Shown in pieces: positions 1 to 5,262 of a stretch of 5,262 nucleotides of DNA. Position numbers and translations under genes: made by a program. Below the pieces are notes generated by a model. It was not told the origin of the DNA. It was given only the letters and a program-made list of their open reading frames with translations, and searched no databases. Location of the stretch: contig CAJASG010000067.1 in the NCBI GenBank assembly GCA_903944555.1, positions 1 through 5,262 on the forward strand, in the 5' to 3' direction. This stretch comes from an uncultured beta proteobacterium (GTDB lineage Bacteria; Pseudomonadota; Gammaproteobacteria; Burkholderiales; Burkholderiaceae_C). Each line of letters starts with the position of its first letter. Positions within the stretch are counted from its first letter, which is position 1.

Positions 1-1
1 C

Positions 2-67
2 ACCCAGCGCCTGGCAGAAGGCACCTGGCCCCCAGTCAACCCGCAGCTCGACTGGTTAGATGAATAA
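2..67 (+). CDS. C-terminal fragment of an unidentified protein (5' end outside window)
   Basis: Reading from base 2 gives 21 codons ending at TAA 65-67; the peptide finishes in ...WPPVNPQLDWLDE. Most codons end in C or G, as in hsdM, which supports real coding sequence rather than a chance open frame. The fragment is too short to assign to a family. It does not resemble the HsdR C-termini I know, but this cannot rule out a divergent HsdR or another defence gene. Its stop lies 80 bp before the hsdM start, with an intergenic repeat in the gap, so it could be upstream in the same transcription unit. What is seen is the frame and codon bias; any function would be a guess. Confidence 0.6.
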   Translation, partial: TQRLAEGTWPPVNPQLDWLDE

Positions 68-128
68 ATAGCTATCAAATTCATAGCTGCTTGCGCACAC
101 TCCATAAGGGCTAGAGTCCTATTTCATT
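68..128. repeat. Comamonadaceae-type short intergenic repeat (degenerate copy)
   Basis: The element starts right after the upstream stop codon. It opens with AGCTAT (70-75) and ATAGCT (83-88), a perfect 6-bp inverted repeat around a 7-nt loop. It continues with a TAGCTGCTTGCGC stretch (85-97), CCATAAG (102-108), and GGCTAGAG then CCTATTT (109-124). From memory, an interspersed element of this form is abundant in intergenic DNA of Acidovorax, Rhodoferax, Polaromonas and relatives. There the centre is a longer GCGCTTAT/ATAAGCGC hairpin; here that inner hairpin has decayed (GCGCACAC against ATAAGGGC). The family assignment rests on recall, not on a search. It may act as an mRNA processing or stability element, but that is unproven. 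Confidence 0.5.
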
Positions 129-147
129 CATAAAACCTACAACCAGC

Positions 148-1617
148 ATGTCCAACCTATCCAGCGTCATCAAGTCCATCCAGGACGTGATGCGCCAAGA
201 CAGCGGCGTCGATGGCGACGCCCAACGCATCTCCCAGCTCACCTGGCTCTTGTTCCTCAAAGTGTTTGACGCGCTGGAGGAGGAAATGGAACTCACCCGC
301 GACAGCTACACCAGCCCCATCCCCGAGCCCCTGCGCTGGCGCAACTGGGCGGCCAACGCCGAAGGCATCACCGGCGACACCCTGCTGGGCTTTGTGAACA
401 ACGACCTGTTCGGCGCGCTCAAGACTTTGGGCGGCGACGCCCAGCGCAACCCGCGCGGCTACGTGGTGCGCGGCGTGTTTGAAGACGCCTACAACTACAT
501 GAAAAGCGGCCACCTGCTGCGCCAGGTCATCAACAAACTCAACGCCATCGACTTCAACCGCCAGGCCGAGCGCCACCAGTTCAACGACCTCTACGAAAAA
601 ATCCTCAAAGACCTGCAAAGCGCCGGCAACGCGGGCGAGTTCTACACCCCGCGCGCCGTCACCCAGTTCATGGTGGACATTGTCAACCCCCAACTGGGCG
701 AAAAAGTGCTGGACCCCGCCACCGGCACCGGTGGCTTTCTGGTCTGCGCCATCGAACATCTGCGCAAGCAGGTGCAAAACACCGAGCAAGAAGCCGTGCT
801 GCAAACCAGCATCACCGGCGTCGAGAAAAAGCAGCTCCCCCACATGCTGTGCGTCACCAACCTCATGCTCCACGGCATCGAGGTGCCCAGCCTCATCACC
901 CACGGCAACACCCTGGCCCGCCCGCTGCGCGAGGTCACCCAGGCCGACCGTGTGGACGTGGTGCTGACCAACCCGCCCTTTGGCGGCGTGGAGGAGCCGG
1001 GCATCGAGCAAGGCTTCCCCAGCGACGTGCGCACCAAGGAAACGGCAGATTTGTTCTTGGTGCTCATCAAGCACATCCTCAAAGTGAATGGCCGCGCCGC
1101 GCTGGTGTTGCCCGACGGCACCCTGTTTGGCGAGGGCGTCAAAACCCGCATCAAAGAGCAGCTGCTGGCCGAGTGCAACCTGCACACCATCGTGCGCCTG
1201 CCCAACGGCGTGTTTGCGCCCTACACCGGCATCAAGACCAACTTGCTGTTCTTCACCAAAGGCACGCCCACGCAGCACGTCTGGTACTACGAGCACCCGT
1301 ACCCGGCAGGCGTGAAGAACTACAACAAGACCAAGCCCATCCGCATCGAAGAGTTCGATGCGGAGAAGATCTGGTGGGGCAGCGAGGCGGACGGTTTTGC
1401 TTCTCGGCAGGAAAACGAACGCGCCTGGAAGGTCAGCATTGAGCAAATCAAGGCCGCCAACTACAACCTGGACCAGAAGAACCCCCACGTAGGCGACGTG
1501 GTGGACCACGACCCGGACCACCTCTTGGCCACTTACGCGCGATTGCAGGGCGAGGCGCAGACCCTGCGCGATGAGCTGAAAGTTATATTGGCCAAATCAC
1601 TCGCTAGCCCCCGTTGA
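148..1617 (+). CDS. hsdM: Type I restriction-modification system methyltransferase subunit HsdM (N6-adenine)
   Basis: This is the modification subunit. With HsdS it transfers a methyl group from S-adenosylmethionine to N6 of adenine in the bipartite recognition site, protecting host DNA; with HsdR it is part of the restriction complex. The 489-residue length is normal for the family. An N-terminal helical HsdM_N domain (about 1-140; the opening SSVIKSIQDVMRQDSG is characteristic) precedes an N6_Mtase domain. The signature GEFYTPR is at 163-169, the SAM-binding motif I DPATGTGGF at 189-197, and catalytic motif IV NPPF at 275-278, so no key residue is missing. The C-terminal part (about 430-489) is helical, as expected for contact with HsdS. 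The ATG at 148 is chosen because it gives the usual family N-terminus, although no good Shine-Dalgarno precedes it. The stop overlaps or nearly touches hsdS, implying translational coupling. Codons are strongly C/G-ending. Assignment is very secure. Confidence 0.97.
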   Translation: MSNLSSVIKSIQDVMRQDSGVDGDAQRISQLTWLLFLKVFDALEEEMELTRDSYTSPIPEPLRWRNWAANAEGITGDTLLGFVNNDLFGALKTLGGDAQRNPRGYVVRGVFEDAYNYMKSGHLLRQVINKLNAIDFNRQAERHQFNDLYEKILKDLQSAGNAGEFYTPRAVTQFMVDIVNPQLGEKVLDPATGTGGFLVCAIEHLRKQVQNTEQEAVLQTSITGVEKKQLPHMLCVTNLMLHGIEVPSLITHGNTLARPLREVTQADRVDVVLTNPPFGGVEEPGIEQGFPSDVRTKETADLFLVLIKHILKVNGRAALVLPDGTLFGEGVKTRIKEQLLAECNLHTIVRLPNGVFAPYTGIKTNLLFFTKGTPTQHVWYYEHPYPAGVKNYNKTKPIRIEEFDAEKIWWGSEADGFASRQENERAWKVSIEQIKAANYNLDQKNPHVGDVVDHDPDHLLATYARLQGEAQTLRDELKVILAKSLASPR

Positions 1618-1625
1618 GTGTGCGT

Positions 1626-3311
1626 ATGCTGCTATCACATTTGAACCTATTGGCTACCGCCCCCGGCGGCGTGGCGCGTCTGCGCGAGCTGATTTTGACG
1701 CTGGCCGTGCAAGGCAAGCTGGTGCCCCAACACCCCAGGGACGAACCGGCGAGCGAACTGCTGAAGAAAATTCGGGCGGAGAAAGCCCGGCTGATTGCCG
1801 AGGGCAAGATCAAGCAGGATAAACCGCTGGCGGAGATCGCTGATGAGGAAAAGCCGTTTGGGTTGCCGATTGGGTGGGAGTGGGCGCGTTGGACAGATAT
1901 CGCGCTGAAGATTGGTGACATCGATCACAAGATGCCCTCCGACGTTAGTGACGGTGTGCCCTACGTTTCGCCCCGTGACTTCTACGGCAAGAATGAAATC
2001 GACTTCGCTGGTGCCAAGAAAATCGCGCGCAGTGACTTCCTCGATCTTGCTTCAAAGATTCGCCCCGAAAAGGGCGATCTGATTTACCCCCGTTACGGCA
2101 CCATCGGCGTTATCCGGATGGTGATGGATGACCGAGAATTTTTGGCGTCCTATTCCTGTGCAGTAATCAAAGTACTGAGAGGTTGCATCGAGCCGAGCTA
2201 CCAGTACTTATTCTCCATGTCCGATTGCGTCAAACGTCAGGCGGCGAGCGCAACAAACAAGACGACCCAACCCAATGTCGGCCTTAAAAGCATTCAGGAA
2301 TTCCTCGTTCCTCTGCCGCCGCTCGCCGAACAATCCCGCATCGTCACCCGCGTGGAAGAACTCATGCGCCTGTGCGACGCCCTCGAAGTCAAAGGCAAAC
2401 TCGAAGCCAAGCAACACGCCCAGCTCGTCAGCATCCTGCTGGCCACGCTCACCGAGAGCGAAACGTCCGAGCAACTGACCGACAACTGGCACCGAGTCGC
2501 CACCCACTTCGACCTGCTGCTAGACCGCCCTCAAGCCGTAGACTCCCTGGAGCAAACCATCCTGCAGCTGGCTGTGCGCGGCTTGCTCGTCCCCCAAAAC
2601 CCGCAAGACGAACCCGCCAGCGCGCTGCTAAAGAAAATCCGCGTCGAGAAAGACAAGCTCATCGCCGAGGGCAAGATCAAACGCGACAAACCCTTGCCAC
2701 CGATTGGGGAGGAAGAGCAGCCGTTTGCATTGCCGCAGGGGTGGGAGTGGGTGCGGTTGCAGCAAGCCTATGACGTTCGCGATGGAACTCACGACACTCC
2801 CAAGTACCAATCCACGGGTTTCCCGCTCGTTACCAGCAAAAATATATATGGTGGCGCACTTGATTTGTCAGATGTGAAGCTGATTTCACCAGCTGACCAT
2901 GAGCAAATATCTGCACGCTCCAAAGTAGATCGGAACGACATATTGTTCGCAATGATTGGCAGCATTGGAAATCCAGTGCTTGTCGATACCGACGTTGAAT
3001 TCAGCGTGAAGAACGTTGCATTGTTCAAGTACTACGCCCCATTTCTGTCATGCCCAGAATACTTACTACTTGTTTTGCAGACTGAAGCAGCGGGCATGAA
3101 GGAACGGGCGGCTGGCGGGGTGCAGTCATTCATCTCACTGGGGCAGCTTCGTTCAAGCATTGTTGCCATCCCACCCCTCGCCGAACAATCCCGCATCGTC
3201 ACCCGCGTAGCCCAGCTGCGCCGCCTGTGTGCCGACCTGCGCCAGCGCTTGTCCGCCAGCCAATCCACCCAAGCCCATCTGGCCGAGGCGCTGGTGGCGG
3301 AAAATCCATGA
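1626..3311 (+). CDS. hsdS: Type I restriction-modification system specificity subunit HsdS
   Basis: HsdS reads the DNA target and positions HsdM (and HsdR if present). From ATG 1626 the protein has 561 residues, at the long end for HsdS. The order is: N-terminal conserved region 19-86 (ending GWEW), TRD1 about 87-228, central spacer helix from PPLAEQSRIVTRV (231-243) to about 290, second conserved region 308-375 (again ending GWEW), TRD2 about 376-513, and a distal helix from PPLAEQSRIVTRV (516-528) to the end. The two halves share conserved regions but have different TRDs, so the target should be asymmetric and bipartite; its sequence cannot be read from the protein. Starts are ambiguous: TTG 1614 (overlapping the hsdM stop), GTG 1620 and ATG 1626 are in frame, none with a clear Shine-Dalgarno. 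ATG is preferred by codon type only. Sampled TRD segments are near 45% G+C, against 75% in a sampled hsdM segment, suggesting exchanged specificity domains. Confidence 0.95.
   Translation: MLLSHLNLLATAPGGVARLRELILTLAVQGKLVPQHPRDEPASELLKKIRAEKARLIAEGKIKQDKPLAEIADEEKPFGLPIGWEWARWTDIALKIGDIDHKMPSDVSDGVPYVSPRDFYGKNEIDFAGAKKIARSDFLDLASKIRPEKGDLIYPRYGTIGVIRMVMDDREFLASYSCAVIKVLRGCIEPSYQYLFSMSDCVKRQAASATNKTTQPNVGLKSIQEFLVPLPPLAEQSRIVTRVEELMRLCDALEVKGKLEAKQHAQLVSILLATLTESETSEQLTDNWHRVATHFDLLLDRPQAVDSLEQTILQLAVRGLLVPQNPQDEPASALLKKIRVEKDKLIAEGKIKRDKPLPPIGEEEQPFALPQGWEWVRLQQAYDVRDGTHDTPKYQSTGFPLVTSKNIYGGALDLSDVKLISPADHEQISARSKVDRNDILFAMIGSIGNPVLVDTDVEFSVKNVALFKYYAPFLSCPEYLLLVLQTEAAGMKERAAGGVQSFISLGQLRSSIVAIPPLAEQSRIVTRVAQLRRLCADLRQRLSASQSTQAHLAEALVAENP
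1680..1883 (+). repeat. hsdS long internal repeat, copy 1 (first conserved region)
   Basis: This encodes residues 19-86 of HsdS, from LRELILTLAVQGKLVPQ to GWEW. It aligns without gaps to copy 2 at 2547-2750, 867 bp (289 codons) downstream, with about 70% identity at protein level by eye. DNA matches include a 17-bp identical tract over the IAEGKIK codons. It forms the scaffold segment preceding TRD1. Confidence 0.9.
2322..2353 (+). repeat. 32-bp perfect direct repeat in hsdS, copy 1
   Basis: These 32 bases encode LAEQSRIVTR plus two bases of the next Val codon. They recur identically at 3177-3208, 855 bp (285 codons) downstream and in the same frame. The repeat sits at the junction between TRD1 and the central spacer helix. 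Identity at DNA level, including wobble bases, exceeds that of the rest of the duplicated halves, which fits recent duplication or gene conversion. Confidence 0.93.
2547..2750 (+). repeat. hsdS long internal repeat, copy 2 (second conserved region)
   Basis: This encodes residues 308-375 of HsdS, from LEQTILQLAVRGLLVPQ to GWEW, and is the partner of 1680-1883. It forms the scaffold segment preceding TRD2. Both copies are exactly 204 bp, so the duplicated unit has kept its length while diverging. Confidence 0.9.
3177..3208 (+). repeat. 32-bp perfect direct repeat in hsdS, copy 2
   Basis: This is the second copy of the LAEQSRIVTR-coding repeat, at the junction between TRD2 and the distal helix. 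Recombination between the two copies would delete or add 285 codons in frame (one TRD, the central spacer and one conserved region), leaving a half-size HsdS. Such half-subunits are known to work as dimers in some type I systems. Confidence 0.93.
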
Positions 3312-3334
3312 ACGCCAGCTGACAGGAATAACAA

Positions 3335-4849
3335 ATGCACCTCACCGAAGTTCCCGCCAAAGAAAGTCAACCGCTGTTGCAGTTGTTGATCTCACGGGCC
3401 GAAACGCGCCATCTGGAGTTCAAGCGTGTTTCAGGAAAAATGGTGCACAAGGCGCTGGAGACTCTGTGTGCCTTTGCAAATACGGACGGCGGAATACTCG
3501 TGCTTGGGTTTGCGGATGTGAAGGAGTTTCAGGGTGCCTCTCGCATCTTTGGGGTAAATGAAAACCCGGAGGCTTTTGATGAGTTACAGCGTAAATTGCT
3601 CACCGAGATTCAGCCCTCGCTTCCTGATGTGCGAGTGCAGCGCTTGCCTGCATTGCTGCAAAACGGCCCTTGCAATGGGCAGCAAGGGCATGTGGTGATG
3701 GTTTCCGTGGCGCGTAGTCAACGGGTGCATTCCATCGTGGGTGGAGGCACCTATCTGCGTATGGATGCTGGCAATCGCATGATGAGTGCAACGGAAGTCA
3801 CAGAGCTTTCGTATCGTCGTGGTGAGCGCAGTGCTACTTCGGAGCCGGTGGCTATTGCATTGGAGCGATTGCAAACAACCGCCTGGCTGGGTTATCTGCA
3901 AGGGCGCGGCACGCTGACCGGAACCTTTGAAGATCAACTATTGCGCATTGGACTAGCAGTTCGTGTGAACGATGCGGTGATGCCGTATCGTGCGGCGGTC
4001 TTGTTATTCGCCGATGAACCGGGAAGTTTGTTGGCTGCATACGATAGTCGCGCTGATGTGAGGGTCATGGTGTACGACGGCAAGCAAGCGTTGACTGGGG
4101 CGACCCCCAATTTCCGTAAGCCGCCCAAAACAGTGCGGGGGCCACTTATTGACCAGGTAGATGCCACGGTGAGGCTGGTCTTGGATAATTTGGCAGAAGG
4201 GGTCACTTTGTCAGGTAGCGGGTTCAAGACCGTGCATGCTTACCCGGAACGCGTGGTGAAGGAAGCCATTGTCAATGCCATCATCCATCGCGACTATCGT
4301 CTAAATCGTGATGTATTTATTCGCATATTCGATGACCGTATCGAGGTCGAGAGCCCCGGCGCTTTCCCGGGAAACATCACGCCCAGCAACATCTCTAAAG
4401 CTGGGACAAAAGCCCGAAACCCTCTGTTAGCTTTGAATTTGCGAGAGTTCCCGGTTGCTCCGAATCTGGATGCGGGGGAAGGTGTGCGAATGATGTTTTC
4501 GCAAATGGCTTTAGCCGATTTGTATCCGCCGCAGTATCGACAAAGTACGGACACCGCCGTGGAAAGTGTGACGGTCACGTTGTTCAATGCCAAGCGTCCC
4601 TCTGCTTGGGATGAGGTTAGCGACTGGATTGACCGTCATGGCTCCATCGCCAATGCGGATGTGGTTCGCATTGCGCGCCTAGATACCCTGAAGGCGTCAA
4701 AATTATTGACATCATGGCGGGAGCAAGGGCTTCTTGTGCCACTGCGGGGGCGTGCCAAACGGAACATGGCATACGCCAAACCGAATGGCGCGGAAACAGA
4801 ACTCAGTTTGTTATCTGCCCTAGAAGATAACAACGCTGCGAATGAATAA
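3335..4849 (+). CDS. AlbA_2 (Schlafen-type) / RecG-like GHKL ATPase domain protein, hsd-linked
   Basis: This 504-residue cytoplasmic protein has no signal peptide or membrane segment. Domain 1 (about 20-160) fits the AlbA_2/Schlafen fold: LEFKR at 27-31, FANTDGG at 47-53, and YLRMDAGNR at 140-148 followed by E and L in the usual place. Domain 2 (about 300-400) fits the RecG-like C-terminal ATPase family (HATPase_c_4): EAIVNAIIHRDY at 310-321 supplies the N-box E310/N314, then DDRIEVESPG at 333-342, RNPLL at 361-365 and a DAGEGVR loop at 379-385. Residues about 426-490 look like a winged helix. Despite RecG-like labels given to such proteins, it has no helicase motor motifs. The ATG is set by AGGA at 3324-3327, 7 nt upstream. 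It lies 23 bp after hsdS on the same strand, so co-transcription is likely. Family members are often annotated as DNA-binding or ATP-binding regulators; a regulatory or defence accessory role is inference. T-ending codons are commoner than in hsdM. Confidence 0.9.
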   Translation: MHLTEVPAKESQPLLQLLISRAETRHLEFKRVSGKMVHKALETLCAFANTDGGILVLGFADVKEFQGASRIFGVNENPEAFDELQRKLLTEIQPSLPDVRVQRLPALLQNGPCNGQQGHVVMVSVARSQRVHSIVGGGTYLRMDAGNRMMSATEVTELSYRRGERSATSEPVAIALERLQTTAWLGYLQGRGTLTGTFEDQLLRIGLAVRVNDAVMPYRAAVLLFADEPGSLLAAYDSRADVRVMVYDGKQALTGATPNFRKPPKTVRGPLIDQVDATVRLVLDNLAEGVTLSGSGFKTVHAYPERVVKEAIVNAIIHRDYRLNRDVFIRIFDDRIEVESPGAFPGNITPSNISKAGTKARNPLLALNLREFPVAPNLDAGEGVRMMFSQMALADLYPPQYRQSTDTAVESVTVTLFNAKRPSAWDEVSDWIDRHGSIANADVVRIARLDTLKASKLLTSWREQGLLVPLRGRAKRNMAYAKPNGAETELSLLSALEDNNAANE

Positions 4850-4879
4850 AAACTCAATAAAAACAAGTACTTAGTCTTT

Positions 4880-4918
4880 CCGTTGTTTTCTTTTCGGTAA
4901 CAAGGAGGCAATTTTTTT
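4880..4918 (+). terminator. Weak candidate terminator after the hsdMS-AlbA_2 genes
   Basis: CC(G)TTGTT at 4880-4887 can pair with AACAAGG at 4899-4905, giving 7 bp with one bulged G. A run of seven T follows at 4912-4918. The six-base gap between stem and T-run and the A/T-rich stem make this a poor intrinsic terminator. An alternative AAAACAA (4860-4866) / TTGTTTT (4883-4889) pairing competes with it. It sits in the right place, 30 bp past the AlbA_2 gene stop, but efficiency is doubtful. Confidence 0.3.
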
Positions 4919-4938
4919 GGCTCTGACAGGATGCCGCG

Positions 4939-4988
4939 AAAAGAAAAACCCCCAAGCAGTTAACACCGAAGTGCGTTTCTGAAGGGGG
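4939..4988 (-). terminator. Rho-independent terminator of mmsA with cUUCGg tetraloop
   Basis: Read on the minus strand, CCCCC (4988-4984) and GGGGG (4953-4949) form the stem base. CAG/CTG and then an inner CAC-TTCG-GTG hairpin (CAC/GTG with a C(UUCG)G loop, flanked by AA/TT across a CG bulge) complete an interrupted stem. A T-rich tail TTTTTCTTTT (4948-4939) follows immediately. The cUUCGg loop is a well-known hyperstable RNA tetraloop. The hairpin begins about 28 bp after the mmsA stop, the expected place. The structure was paired by eye, without energy calculation. On the plus strand there is no T-tract after the hairpin, so it serves mmsA rather than the hsd genes. Confidence 0.8.
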
Positions 4989-5016
4989 CCGTGTTGGAGC
5001 GAAGTTTGCTAAAAAG

Positions 5017-5262
5017 TTACTTGCTGCTCGGGAAACTAAACACCGTCCCGTCGCGCACCCCGGCACTGGGCCAGCGCTGCGTGATGGTTTTGCGCTTGGT
5101 GTAAAACCGCACCGCGTCCGGGCCGTAGGCGCCCAAGTCGCCAAACAGGCTGCGCTTCCAGCCGCCAAACGAGTGGTAGGCCACCGGCACCGGCAGGGGC
5201 ACGTTAACGCCGACCATGCCGACCAGGATGTTGTCGGTGAAGTAGCGGGCGGCCTCGCCGTC
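5017..5262 (-). CDS. mmsA: CoA-acylating methylmalonate-semialdehyde dehydrogenase, C-terminal part (5' end outside window)
   Basis: The enzyme oxidises methylmalonate semialdehyde (and malonate semialdehyde) with NAD+ and CoA to propanoyl-CoA (or acetyl-CoA), CO2 and NADH. It serves valine, beta-alanine/pyrimidine and myo-inositol catabolism in the cytoplasm. Only the last 81 residues of a protein normally near 500 are here; the catalytic cysteine and NAD-binding region lie beyond the right edge. The visible tail is diagnostic: VGVNVPLPVPVAYHSFGGWK, then GDLGAYGPDAVRFYTKRKTITQRWP, ending in FSFPSSK before TAA (complement of 5019-5017). The frame stays open to the window edge, so the Met at 5217 is internal, not a start. 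It is convergent with the hsd genes and has its own terminator, so it is a separate chromosomal unit flanking the defence locus. The gene symbol is used by homology. Confidence 0.93.
   Translation of the reverse strand, partial: DGEAARYFTDNILVGMVGVNVPLPVPVAYHSFGGWKRSLFGDLGAYGPDAVRFYTKRKTITQRWPSAGVRDGTVFSFPSSK

Noticed and set aside
91..117. Possible sigma-70 promoter (TTGCGC ... TAGAGT) ahead of hsdM
   Set aside because: The -35 matches only half the consensus, the spacing is 15 bp, and both boxes are part of the interspersed repeat, so there is no independent support.
642..1205. A 187-codon minus-strand open frame within hsdM
   Set aside because: It is a Ser/Thr-rich shadow frame with no domain or initiation signal.
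849..1442. A 197-codon plus-strand open frame inside hsdM in another frame
   Set aside because: The product is R/H/A/P-rich with no motif and no ribosome site. It overlaps the catalytic region of hsdM completely.
157..1521. A 454-codon open frame antisense to hsdM
   Set aside because: It is the codon-position shadow of a GC-rich gene. Its translation is a low-complexity mix rich in V, H, A, G and Q without recognisable domains, while the plus strand has complete HsdM motifs.
3229..3561. A plus-strand frame bridging hsdS and the AlbA_2 gene
   Set aside because: It overlaps the 3' end of hsdS and the start of the AlbA_2 gene in a different frame. Its sequence is a shadow of both, and the AlbA_2 start at 3335 has a proper Shine-Dalgarno.
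4984..5016. Additional hairpin or small RNA between the terminator and mmsA
   Set aside because: No convincing stem, promoter or T-tract is visible beyond the mmsA terminator itself.
4854..5168. A 104-codon minus-strand open frame across the mmsA tail and intergenic region
   Set aside because: It is out of frame with the clear mmsA reading frame and runs through the terminator hairpin.
1..5262. CRISPR array, tRNA, rRNA, insertion sequence or integrase
   Set aside because: No regularly spaced short repeats, cloverleaf-like sequence, transposase frame or paired terminal inverted repeats were seen on either strand; the only direct repeats noticed are those inside hsdS.

Overview
The window looks like a piece of a Gram-negative, GC-rich betaproteobacterial chromosome, most likely from the Comamonadaceae (the Acidovorax / Rhodoferax / Polaromonas group). 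Three things suggest this. hsdM has strongly C/G-ending codons. The short intergenic repeat ahead of hsdM resembles one I know from comamonad genomes. The right edge carries a methylmalonate-semialdehyde dehydrogenase tail of proteobacterial type. The family-level assignment is inference; nothing here gives a species.

Layout, left to right. Positions 2-67 are the last 21 codons of an unidentified plus-strand gene. Positions 68-128 hold the comamonad-type intergenic repeat. A plus-strand, tightly packed gene set follows: hsdM (148-1617), hsdS (1626-3311, with possible in-frame starts back to 1614 that overlap the hsdM stop), and, 23 bp later, a 504-residue AlbA_2/Schlafen-type protein with a RecG-like GHKL ATPase domain (3335-4849). 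From 4850 to 5016 is a convergent intergenic region with a weak plus-strand terminator candidate and a convincing minus-strand terminator. Positions 5017-5262 are the C-terminal 81 codons of mmsA on the minus strand.

How the genes work together. HsdM (N6-adenine methylase) and HsdS (specificity subunit with two target-recognition domains) should form a type I methyltransferase that methylates a bipartite DNA site. The restriction/translocation subunit HsdR is not in the window, and the convergent mmsA makes a place immediately downstream unlikely. It must lie further upstream or be absent. The AlbA_2/ATPase gene appears co-transcribed with hsdMS and is probably a defence-island accessory or regulator; its biochemical role is not evident from sequence.

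Base composition is mosaic: very GC-rich in hsdM, about 45% G+C in the sampled parts of both HsdS target-recognition domains, and intermediate in the AlbA_2 gene. This is what exchange of specificity domains and stepwise assembly of a defence locus beside a conserved metabolic gene would produce. The most notable structures are the internal duplication of hsdS, which includes a 32-bp perfect in-frame direct repeat, and the AlbA_2/ATPase partner gene.
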